Assembly (NCBI RefSeq): GCF_000315625.1
Contig: NW_005434663.1
Coordinates: forward strand, 91,337-155,336
Length of the DNA: 64,000 nt
Direction: 5' to 3'
Origin: Guillardia theta CCMP2712
Taxonomy: Eukaryota; Cryptophyceae; Pyrenomonadales; Geminigeraceae
Shown piece after piece: positions 21,912-33,789 of the stretch. Position 1 is the stretch's first letter. Each line of letters opens with the position of its first letter. The notes below the pieces were generated by a model that had not been told where the DNA came from, made no database searches, and saw only the letters and a list, made by a program, of their open reading frames with translations. Position numbers and translations under genes: made by a program.

Positions 21912-23527
21912 ATGTCGATGTTCGATGCGATGAAACACGCTGTGCACAGCGTTTTCAAGGAGACAGTGGAGTCAGTGACCTCAGTCTCACACGTGTCTCA
22001 ATTCCGTGAGAAGGGGGTGCTAACTCCTGAAGAGTTCGTTGCTGCAGGTATCTGCTTCATGACCGAGCGGTCAGCTCCATCCGAATGACGTCTATTCTAG
22101 GAGACATGCTGGTGTACAAGTGCCCGTCATGGTCGTGGGAAGCTGGCGACCCCTCGAAGGTTTGTTCCACATCGGCCTGCATGTGGAATGATTTTTGTTT
22201 GAAGGCGAAGGACTACTTACCGAAGAACAAGCAGTATCTGATAACGCGGTTGATCAAACCATTTCTGTCAGTTGTTTGCTGAAAGTCAGTTCAAGGAACG
22301 TTCCATGTCACCAGCGAGTGGCTGCCCTTGGTGAATCCGTCCGGGAGATAGCGGTAATGTGGTCTGTTAAGGTTCTTGCGGCAAACAAGATGATCCATTC
22401 GCTCGTCAGATGGAAGACGCTGAAGATGAGGAATGGACTTACACTCAAACTTTGGGAGCGGTTTGGCTTGAGAATGGCCAGGACTTTTGAATGACTTCTT
22501 TCGAAAGGCGAAAGACGGTGAAGCACGAGAAATTGAGGACATTGATGCAGAAGAGGAGCCCAAGAGCATGGAAACTTCTGGGACTGGTGCGACTCTTCAC
22601 GAGACAATCTTTTCTTTTGTTTGCCTTTGCATAACTACTTTGTGGGGGCAGAGGAGGTAAAGGCTCCTGTTACTGCTGCACCAGAAAGCCAGGACGAGGA
22701 TGTAAATTATCGTGCTGGGTGTTTGAGTTGCTGATGTTTCTCCAGGTTCCTGATCTAGACGATTTGGAGTTGGACGAAGATGACGCCATTCTTCCTGATG
22801 ACCCATCTGTGTATGCTGATGAAAACGTTCTTGCAGAGGATGGGTTGGTTGACTGCGCGTTTGTGCAGAATTCTCCCTTCTCCAGCGGCAGGTGCTGCAA
22901 GTGCGAGTTCTGGATTCGTAAAGACAAGATCGTACAACATAAGTATCACCTACGACAAGTATTACATGGTTGACGTGTACTTGTTAACACTGAAGGGCAG
23001 TGACATGGCAGTGCAGGTGCCGAGGATGTGGTTGTTCGGATATGATGAAGATGGACGGCCTCTCACCCACGCGCAAGTACTTCTGCCATTGCCGCTCGTT
23101 GCTCGAGGTGCTCATATGTTGTCCAGGTGTTCGAGGACATGTCGCAAGACCATGCGAAGAGGACGGTGACGATTGACCCGCATCCGCACGTACCTGGCGT
23201 CTCGCATGCCTCGGTCCATCCTTGCAAGTGAGGGTAGCGTCGGGGTTGTTGATAGGTCCTGACCTCTTGGTAGGCATGCGCCCACCCTCAAAAGGATCAT
23301 AGATCAGGTTGGAAGAGAGTTGGGGGAGTGAAGCTGTCGCTGACTTGCTTCCCTAGATCGAATCAGGAGACTCTGGAAGGCAGATGCGGCCCGACCAATC
23401 CCTCTTCCTCTTCCTCAAGTGCTGCCGGCAGAATCCTGCTCCTCTCTTCTGATCCTCGCTTTACAGGTTTATCTCCTCCATCATTCCCACTATTGAGTAT
23501 GACTTCACGATGGACTTCGATGCTTGA
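21912..23527 (+). CDS. ATG3: ATG3, autophagy E2-like conjugating enzyme
   Basis: Fourteen exons rebuild to 993 nt, 330 residues. ATG3 transfers the ubiquitin-like ATG8 from ATG7 to phosphatidylethanolamine at the autophagosome membrane. Visible family features: N-terminal amphipathic region, then [37 protein letters not shown], an acidic disordered middle ([11 protein letters not shown]), the E2 core [39 protein letters not shown] and TVTIDPHPH, then the catalytic Cys in SVHPCKH, and C-terminal [17 protein letters not shown]. Start MSMFDAMKH fits the short N-terminus of the family. Keeping frame between 22746 and 22968 requires removing about 25-28 nt (22844-22868, or an alternative GT-AG pair), far shorter than other introns here. 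Otherwise intact. Confidence 0.95.
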
Positions 23528-24370
23528 ACCTCCCGATCTTTGCGGAGACCAGGAGATTGGTTTCCTGTTTTTGCGCGGCTTTCTTGAATGACTTATTAAA
23601 GACGAGTTGTTCCCGTCAGGGCTGCTATGAGTTCTATATGCTCACTCCATCATTGCTACTGTTCTCGCTTGCAACTCTTCATCCTCATCGTCTCTTTCCT
23701 CGCTCATCTTCATCTTCACTGCATCCACCCCTCAGCCTCTCGTCTCACAGCCGCATAAAAGGAGTCCGACTGAAAACCGTATTTAAAAAAAGTCATGTTT
23801 TTTTGACAAGCACTGGACAGAAATGTGCGGCATGAGATGTTCTCTTGCCGCTGCTTCTTCTCCTTCTGCTGTTGATCCTCCTCCTCCTCCTCCTCCTCCT
23901 CCTCCTCCTCCTCCTCCTCATGCTCTAGCATCTGATCTTGCTACTGCTGTATCGCCTTTCGTTCATGCTCTTGACCCCGTTCTTGCTTGCTGATCATGCT
24001 CCATGAATGTACTCGATTCATACCTGTTACAATGATTCCGTCTGAAATCAGGAGGGGGAGGTGCCTTTATTCCTGCTGCTCAAAGTTCCGCTTATTGATT
24101 GTTTTGTTCACTTTTATCCTCTCTGTCCTCTGCATTTTTTCACATTAGTGAACACACGAGGCCGAAGGCAATTTTGGGCCGCTCTGAAGATTCTGAATGT
24201 CGTTTGCCTGCAGATATAGATGGAGATGAGCTCTGCCCAGACAAGGGATCGTCTTCACGCTATCAGACGATGGCTTCCTTGTTTGGAAGCGAGCCAGACA
24301 ACCTTTTGCAACCTGCGGCATTCTCTTGCCAGCTTTTGATTCGATTTGCAACGAATTCCATCTCGTCAAT
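23528..24370. other. intergenic, with a (CTC)n run at 23877-23919
   Basis: A pure CCT/CTC triplet repeat of about 43 bases sits in otherwise Cys/Ser/Leu-coding-like pyrimidine-rich sequence that I take as non-coding. The stretch 24160-24325 has better composition and could include a 5' exon or leader of the coiled-coil gene, but no start or splice path is clear. Confidence 0.5.
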
Positions 24371-27300
24371 ATGATGAGCATAGAGCAAGATGTGGACGCT
24401 CTAAGGCAGATGCTGGAGACATCTGTCAGTGAAGGAACAGTCGAGACAGCAACTCTCTCCTCCATAGTGAAGGATTTGATCAAGCACCTACACCAAGATA
24501 AAGAACTAGCAGCAGAGATGTTGCTTGAGAAAGACAGAATGCAACGTAAGATTGACGAGGAAGCGAAAGTTCGAGAGCAGTCAGCGAGGGAGGAGATGGT
24601 GCTAAGAGCTGATCTTCATGCTCTGAAGCAAGAGAACTCTGAGATGCAAGGTTGCATGAAATTGCTGCATTGCGAGGTGGACGGTATGTTGTCAACCTTG
24701 GAAACTTTGTGTCAAGAGGTCACCTCCCATCACCTCAAGACTTGTAACAAGTTGGAAAGTTTCGAGTTGATCGTCAGAAACAGGTGATCGCACTTTATCT
24801 TGACCTGTCTCATGACCTTGTCTTGTCTTGCAGTCATGACGGAACTTGCCCAATGGACAAATCAGCTCTAAAGAGACGTGAGGAACAATTGTCAGCCAAC
24901 GGAGAGGTCGAGGGAGATGGTGGTCTTAGCTGCGCTGATCAACATGCTGATCAAATCTTGAATGGATATCACACGTTGAATGGATGTGAAGACAGTATCG
25001 ATGATGTTCAAAGATCAGTGACGAGTCTGGAAACGAAGTTACAAAACCTGCTCATGAAACTTGAATCAAAGAGAATGGACGACGACTTGTTCATTGACAG
25101 GATGCTTGAGAGAGTGGAAATGAGCAACAGCACGAAAGAGCAGGTGCTACAAGACCTTGTGTGGACTGAAGAAGATCTGGAGGAGGTGAAGCGGTCTCTG
25201 AGGGAAGAGAGGAGAAGAAACGAGGAGCTGGCTTCCAGCAAGTCTTTGCTTGAGCGCGAGATCGAAACTCTAGCGGAACGGCTGATCAAGGAGCAGCTGC
25301 TCCTTGACTCCCTCCGAATCGACCGAGAGGACGAGATCAAGGCGAAACAGAGCTTCAGTCCCATGGTCGAGGATGCGATGCGGGCCATCCTGCATGAGGT
25401 AGAGGAGATGACTGCAAGTCTGCTACATCTCCAGGGTCAGCACGAGGACCTCTCTGCAGCTGACAGCAAACCCTTGCCGTGTGATGCTGAAGTTGCGGCA
25501 CCACGCGGAAGTCTCGAGGAGAGGACAGACAGGCTGGGCAGCGAGGAAATGGAGAAAGTGAAAGAAGAGCTGAGAACTTTGCGGGAAAGACTCGCGGAGC
25601 TCGGAGATGAGCTGGAGGGGGCAAAGAGAGAGAAGAAGGAGCTGGAGTCGTCCTGGACTCACAAGGTGTCGAAACTTCAAGCCGAGATGAAGCATCGAGA
25701 ACTGCAGGACAGGAAGGAGGAGGAAGAGCAGCAGCTCAGCTGGCGGAGGGACGCAGATCTGCTGCAGGGGACGAACGCAGTGAAGATTGAGATTGCGCGT
25801 CGGGAGCTTCACCGCTGCGAGCTGCTGTGCTGCTGCCATGCATCCTCGAGATAGAGGAGCTGCGGACTCACGTGCTGCAGGAAGAGGAGGAGAAGAACAT
25901 GAGGGTCGAGCTGTTGCTGAGGGAGAATGAGGAGCTGAAGGCGAGGCTGGACAGAGAGGGTCGTGAACGAGCGAGTCAGAGGGTAGAGGAGCGCGAGAGG
26001 CAAGAGGTGGCTTCTGCTCAGCTCCGAGAGTTCACGATCCGAGTTCAGGAGATCTCAGAGGACCTGTCGGACTTCTGCAGCGACTTTGGCGAGCAGCAAG
26101 TCGACCCGAGCCGGCTGGCTGAGCAGGAGAAAGATCTGCAGAGTCTGCGTGATAGTGTTCAGCTTGCTGTGGAGGAGATGAGAATGGGAGTGAAGGACGC
26201 GTCCGTCTTGATCTTTGACCTGAGAGGTCAAATGATCGGCGATGCGACGGTGAACGAGGAGCAAAGCTTGTCACTTACTAGCGCCATCGCTGGAGTCGAG
26301 AGCCTCTGCTGGGGTCTAGAGGGAAGTCTCATGACATCAAAGGACTTGTTGCTGCTAGCACAAGGCCAGGGCGACGGTCTGATGAAAGTCTGCGATGAGC
26401 TTGTCACGCGAACAAGTGAGCTGATCACAAGATGTGTGTCTACGTATATGCACAACTTCCATCAGAGGGATCGTGAGCAGCTTGAGAGCTCGAAGGTCGT
26501 GCAGGAGCTGATGGAGCAGCTCAGGGAGATGGAGGAGGAGTTGAAGCAAACGTCTGCTTGCTCCCTCGCCTCCTTCCGTCGCATGGAGGAGCTTGAGCAG
26601 CAGACACGCGACTCTCTCGCTGCTCTTGATCGCCTTGTCTCCTCCTTGTGTGCGACCTTCTCTTCTTTGCAAGAGGAGACGCAGGCAGCTCAGAACGACC
26701 AGGTAGCCGACAAGAGGAGGAAGGAAGCAGTGGAACAAAAACTTCTGAGGGAGACTGAGAATTTGCTGCTCGAGGTTGAGAAGGAGAAGCAACAGCTTCA
26801 AAGGTCTCTCGTCGAACAAGCACAAGATCGGAAGATGTTGAGCCAGGTGATGGAAAGCTTCCGCGCGCTTGCCCGTGAAAGCTTGCAAGCTTGCGAAGAC
26901 ATGGCAAGGGAGAGACAAGAAATGTCGGTGAAAGAAGAAGCGAAGCTGAAGGAGGAGCGAGGGAGGCTGCTTGAAGTATCCCAAGAACGAGACGATCTGA
27001 TGAAGAGGGTGCGGGAGGTGGAAGAAAAGATGAACAAGACTGAACAGTGGAGGCTCGAAGAAGAAAATGAGAAAGCACAAGTTGTCATGAGATTGCAGAG
27101 TCTTGAAGGTAACGTGGAAAGTTTGTCAGACGTCACAGAAAAAGTCAAGATATGTGAGGTTCTGTTGGAAGAAATGTCCAGGCGCAACTCAGACCTCCAT
27201 TTCCAACTTCATCGTCAGCAACTCGTCGCTGAGGATATGTCAAAGAACAACACACTGCTGCAAGACAGGCTGGTCATGCTGAACAGAAATGTTGTGGAAG

Positions 27301-30300
27301 AGGACGAGTTTCTTGTTGATGAAATCAGCAGGATGAGTGAGGATTGCAGGGTGATAGAGAAAACTTTGATCAGTGCAAGTCAAGAGATCGCTGTTGTTCT
27401 ACAGGCTTCCAAGTTTGCCATGATGTCGCATCTGCAAACTTTGAGTTGTCTCCGAGACATTCGAACACAAGAGAAAAGTCTTGTTCAACAGGTTAAGATT
27501 GCAGAACATGACATCAGTGGACACATTGATGATCAAGCCCAGCTGGCTGTGAGACAGGCTGAAAGCATTGCTGAGATGCTGATAAATAGTCTTTCACTTG
27601 TTTCAAACGAACAATCAAGAAATCACGACAGGCAAGATGCCATTGAGAGACGAATGAAAGAATCAGAACTGATCAAGTCTTCTGTCTCCCATCAATTGTT
27701 CAATCATTGCAAAGATTTGAGCGACATACAAGACTCTTTGTCTAGTTGCCACGTCAGTCTACGAGATGAGTGCAGCACTGCTTCAGCTAGCTCTCAACAC
27801 TTTCATCACTCGCTGCTTCTCGTCGTAGACGGAATGCATTCTTGTCAGCAAGACTGTCTGCTGCTGCTAGAGGGGATGGAGCAAGAGGATCAGGAGCTTC
27901 AGCTTCTCATCTCACAGGTCGATGCCGTCGCCTCGCTTCTGCGTCCCCTTGGCTCTCACCTGGCAAGCCTGCAGCGACAGGAGCAGGAGAATGCGGCGCT
28001 GAGAGAGGAAGTGAGGAGGAGGGAGGCAGAGCTGATCGCCTCTCACCAGCATCTCAATGTGTTGAGAGAGGAGGCAGCCGAAAAAGAGCGAGCGATGCAC
28101 AGCGACTTTCAGGAGAGGCTGGACTATGTGGACGACATGGCGGAGGAGGAGAAGACGCGGCTGAAGCAAGAGATCTCACTGGAGCGACAGAAGTTGTGCG
28201 ACTTGACTCAGGCAAGCTTGACGCTCCTTTCGCAACTTGACGAGCGCGCGCAAGAGCTGGAGGGGCCCGTGCAGCTGCTCGAGTCTCTGCTCCTCCAGGC
28301 TCTCTCCTCTCTTCACAGAGGGGCAGAGGCAGCAGGAGGCACTATCGACCGCCTCCTCGCGCAGTCCCAGGCCCTCCTGTCGCTAGTGAACGCTAGTCAC
28401 TTGAAGTCGATCGCCGGGCTGGAGGAGGAGGAGAAGCGAATGAGCATGTGCGAGAAGGCAGCGGACTTGCTGGAAGACAGCTCTCGTGCTTTTCCCTCCT
28501 TCGCCTCCTCCCTGCGACAAGTCCTCGAGGACAACCGCCTCCTGCGCTGCGAGGTAGGAGAGCTGGAGGATCGGCTGCGGAGGCAGGAGGAGAACCTGCG
28601 GGAGCTGCACGAGGCGAAGCAGCGAGCGTCAGGGTCGATGCACCAGCAGGAGAGCAACTTGATCAACCATATCTCCGACATGCTGGAAGAGATCGCCAGC
28701 CAGAAATGCTCCATCGACAAGCTTACGGAGGAGCTGGAGGCGACCAAGAGAGACAGGGACACAAGGTAGCCGACGAGGATGCAGGAGGCGAGCTGATAAG
28801 ACTTGGCAGCGTGGGAGAGTTGGAGAGGAGAGAAGAGGAGCTGAAGGAGCAGGTGAAAATGTTGACGGCCTCCATTGATGAACGAACTCGAGATGGTCAC
28901 GTGCTGGAAATGAGGCTACAAGGCGAGCAGAGAGCAAGACGAGGAGGATGAGGGTTGTGTGACTGCATGACAGACGCGTGGGATGAGATAGAGAAGCTCA
29001 AAGTTGCCTGCACTTGCCTCATGCTGTTTGTAACTCCTCCTGCGTGCTACAGGACACACCGACCCTGAGTCACGACCAAGTAGACGAAGTTAGTTGCTGT
29101 TTCCTCCTCATCTTGTGACTTCTGTTTGCTTCCAGTCGGAGTTGAAAGGCCTCAGGCATATTGTTGATCAGAGTTTCATGTATGCAAACGAGGTGAAGGA
29201 GGAGGGAGGAGAGAGACGTTTGTGACGAAAAGAAACCAGCTCCTTCAGGACATTAACACCTTATGCTCCATCATCGACGAAGTCAACGAAGATATCGAGG
29301 TAGAGGCTGACGACGCAGTTCATGGCACTGACACTTGTTCAGGCGAACAGAGAGCGATACACGTCGTTGTTGGAGGGCTTCAAGGTCTTTCCGCTCTCCT
29401 CCCCTCCTCTTGTTCTGAAGTCTCTGCGTCCAGGACGCGCAGGAGGAGAAGAGGTTGTCATGGGAGAAGATAGTCGAGCTGCAGGCAAGCTGGAGGCGGG
29501 AGGTGAAGGAAGTGACGGATAGTCAAGGACAACCTCTCGCACGCCAAAGTGAGGATGTTTCAGTTCAGAGACGAGAGCCTTCAATCCGTACTCGCGCCTG
29601 CGACTAGAGGCAGGCGGGTGACAGGAGGTGCAGGTGCTGGGCCTTGACAGTATGGCGGAGATCGAAGATGTGATCCTTGCGGTCAAAGCTCAGCAGAGGG
29701 AGACGAGGAGTCTGCGGCAGCTGCAGGTGTGTGCTGCTGGGAGAGAGCTGGGCGTGTGTAAGGGAGGATGTGTCTGCAGCTGGAGTTGCGACGGCAGATG
29801 CTGCAGGACAGTGAGAACATGATCAAGATCTTGACAGGTCTTCTCCTCCCTCCTCACTCCTCGACCTCCCCCTCCTTCTTCTCCTCGTCCTCCCCAAGCG
29901 TCATGTTTGCATCAGGAGCTCGAGTGTTCGAGATGGAAGTAGAGATGCAGTAGGCGATCTGCTCGGCTCGTGTCAGGCTGCTCATGCGCTTCTCAGGTAC
30001 AGGAAGCGAAACAAGTCGGACGACCGGGACAGCGAGGTAACACGAGCTCCTCGAGTCCAGCTGACGCCCATGCAGACGGAAGGGACTCTAGCAAAGGTCT
30101 TGCGAGACTTCCAGAAGAATCTCGGGAGTCAGGTGCGACAGCTCTGCATGCTGCCCTCGCCTGATGAGAAGCAGCGCGAGAGAGCTGCGATGCTCTTGTC
30201 CTTCCAGACCAAGCAGAAGGAGCTGACAGGCAAGAGACCCTCCCAGTCCCCATGACACGTCACCTCCTCCTCATGCTTTGACACGTTGTCAGGTTCCGTC

Positions 30301-30927
30301 CCTCCTATCTCCATCGGACTGGCAAGGAAGAACGACCGCGACATCCAGGTCAAGTCCAGCAGGCCGTCATGAACTTTTCTCACGTCAGAGCTCAGGACAT
30401 GTGGGGCAAGTCGGCGTCGGAGATGAACATGGAGAGGAGCGGCGCCTCCGCCTCAACTCCCAGCAGCCATCGATCGCACACCTCTACCGCCTCCCCCACT
30501 TGGAGTCACTCCAACGGTCAACTTGACTCGTTCGACCGCCGGTCTCTGACGGGACTTGCAGCCGCTGACCTCCAACACACTCCTCCCCTTCTGTCAACCG
30601 CGTCATCTGAAACCTCTACCCCTCGCCTGCTCCGCTCCTCGTTTCTCGAGCTCTCGTACTCGTTCAATCCGCTTGTCCCCCCCCCACTTCTCTCTTAACG
30701 TCTTCTTTCTTGTTTCCTCCTCCTCCTCCTCCTCCTCCTCCTCTTTCTGGTTTCCTCCACCACCACCTCCTCCTCCTGACTTTGCGTTCGTCGCCAGGAA
30801 TTACGAGCCCAGCCCCCGTCAAAATGTCTCCCCACCGACGCCAACAAGGCAAGTGCTTGTCGTTGCTGTCACAGCTGAAGATTTTCTGCAGCGCTCTTTC
30901 GTGGAAGAGTTCAAGTTTCTATCGTGA
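24371..30927 (+). CDS. giant coiled-coil protein (about 1,900 residues), unknown function
   Basis: Exons 24371-24783, 24834-25798, 25855-28765 and one from 28810 join in phase (introns 50, 56, 44 nt); more short exons continue to about 30.9 kb, including DTPTLSHDQVDE, SELKGLRHIVDQSFMYANE, NQLLQDINTLCSIIDEVNEDIE, AEIEDVILAVKAQQRE and TPMQTEGTLAKVLRDFQ. Nearly all of it is heptad-type coiled coil rich in Glu, Leu, Gln, Arg and Lys, with dense stretches around EELRTLRERLAELGDELEGA and EELEATKRDRD. The C-terminus is Ser/Thr/Pro-rich and likely disordered. No motor or enzyme domain is visible. Such proteins act as scaffolds or tethers (golgins, centrosomal and rootlet proteins). The end coordinate and exact C-terminal splicing are approximate. 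Exon 3 alone is an open frame of 2.9 kb. Confidence 0.8.
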
Positions 30928-31110
30928 CAAGCCATCTCTCTAGATGTGTAGGTAGTATCATGTTGTTTCCAGATGTATTCAAGTAAATATCAACTCTTTA
31001 CCATCTTCTCGCTACCATTTACATGTTTTCCAGCTGTACAAGTCGACTTGACGTCGACGGGTTCTCAGAAACATCTGCGGTTGGAATCTCTTGACATCAA
31101 ATCATTCACT

Positions 31111-32500
31111 TCATCCTTGAGATGCGATGATCACTTCTTCGATTTGCTGCGAGGTCGAGGAGGACAGGACGATGATAGTATCAGCTGCATCCATATGCAG
31201 ATCCCTCGTTCCTTCTCACCAAGTCACTCATGCAAGAAAACCTTCGTGCCTTACCAGCAGCTTCGATCGTTACTCGCCTCCCATGCTTGTCAGTCACTTT
31301 CCCTCCGCTCTCTTCTACGCATAGTATCCCTGATCGACATGTTCACCGGTAAGGAACAGCGACTTGCGTTTACCTGCCCCGTGCTCTGCGGCACTAAACC
31401 CTTCAGGGTTCGAGTGCAAGCAAGCAGCAGCTCGTGCCTGTTCCTTGTCATGTCGACCTCGTTATCGTCAGTCAGCAACCTGACACACACGCCAGTAGTG
31501 CTCAAGGACTCCTCCTCCGACGTCTGCAGCGCATGAATCACAAGAGACTTCCTCAAGCTTCTTACCCAAGGCAGGTGCCGCATCAGAGAACGGAGCTCTT
31601 GAGCACCGCCCGCTGCATAGCCATGGCGGATAATCCAACCCTGCTCGAGGAGACGGGATCGTCCTTTCGCACACAGCAATCAACATCCTGATTTCGTCAT
31701 CTGCAAGAACTCACGACAGAGAGTTGAAGTCGTACTTCACTTGCTCCCAGCATCTCTCCCTGTTCTCTTCCTGCGGAATTATGAGACCTCCTCTCATTTT
31801 CATGAGGCACACCATGGTAAGCGTCATCTGCGAGGGTTCTCCTCCAGCAAGAGGCCAATATCGCAATCCTTGACCTTTGACAGCAGCCATGATGCAGGAG
31901 CCATTCTGAGCCATGGAGTTTGCTACAGCCGACATCCTGACCTTTTCCAACGTCACCTCAGCATGTTTCTGCATCCCACCATACCTGGTTGTCCTCTACC
32001 AGAGCGATCGATGCAAGGAGATGTGAACTTGTCTTGCCGTACTTCTCGGAGGTGCAATGCCACAACCAGTATCGACTTGCTTTGGACGCCTGAATAAGAT
32101 TCACAACCAGACTTTGACTTGTTGCATTCAACCTCTCTGCTCGAACTCAGTGGTTGTGGACCCAAACTTGCTTTCAAACGCTGAATCATTCCCTCGGATG
32201 ACTTCTGCTCCAGTCTCTCGACATCACGCTCATCCTTCAATACCAGCTTCTCTTCTGCAAGGCATTCCTGAAGTATTGAATGTAAATCCCCAACAAGTAA
32301 AGTACAGGAAAAGCAAGCAGAACAAGACTTCACCTTGAAGTATTTGGAGATGGCGGCATTTACGGTCAAATCTATCCTCTGAGAATGTAAATCAGAGCGA
32401 TTGTTCAGTGTAAGCTACAACAGATTGATTTTACATTTTGTTCACAGTCAGCAGGAACAGTGTCGGTCAACACTCTTTGAAGCAACTGCACAACAAACCT
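31111..32500 (-). CDS. unassigned exons, possibly the C-terminal half of the RibD-like gene
   Basis: Minus-strand exons with consistent phases run from about 32495 to a stop at 31111: LLQRVLTDTVPADCEQN, RIDLTVNAAISKYFK, ECLAEEKLVLKDERDVERLEQK, CWEQVKYDFNSLS, PRAGLDYPPWLCSGRC, a Cys-containing VSCDSCAADVGGG and a final VTIEAADTIIVLSSSTSQQIEEVIIASQG-like end (read from 31113 upward). I recognise no family; it is not the RibD reductase domain. The first of these exons begins almost where the RibD frame would stop (32512), and a GT-AG intron (GTAGAG...GTGCAG) would join them in phase. One fused gene is therefore at least as likely as two. Confidence 0.45.
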
Positions 32501-32511
32501 TTACAGTGGAG

Positions 32512-33495
<984 letters not shown>

Positions 33496-33789
33496 GGGGC
33501 AGAGAGGCAACACCGACAACCAGCTAGTCAACGAGAGCAACGGAGACAGAACGGAGAAAGATAATGAGACTAATGGAAGAGGAAAGAAGGGAAGAGGCGG
33601 GACGAAGGGAGGCGATGCAAGGGAAGAGGAGAGAGAAACGAGAAGATGAGACAAGGGGAGAGAAGCTAGCAGAGTAGAGCGTCCAACTTTGAAGAGAAAG
33701 AGCGTGGTTCTGCTTCGCTAATCAAAGATACATTACGGTTCTAGGTACTCCAAGTGAGGGCCAGTCAGAGACAACACCGTTCCGAAGAA

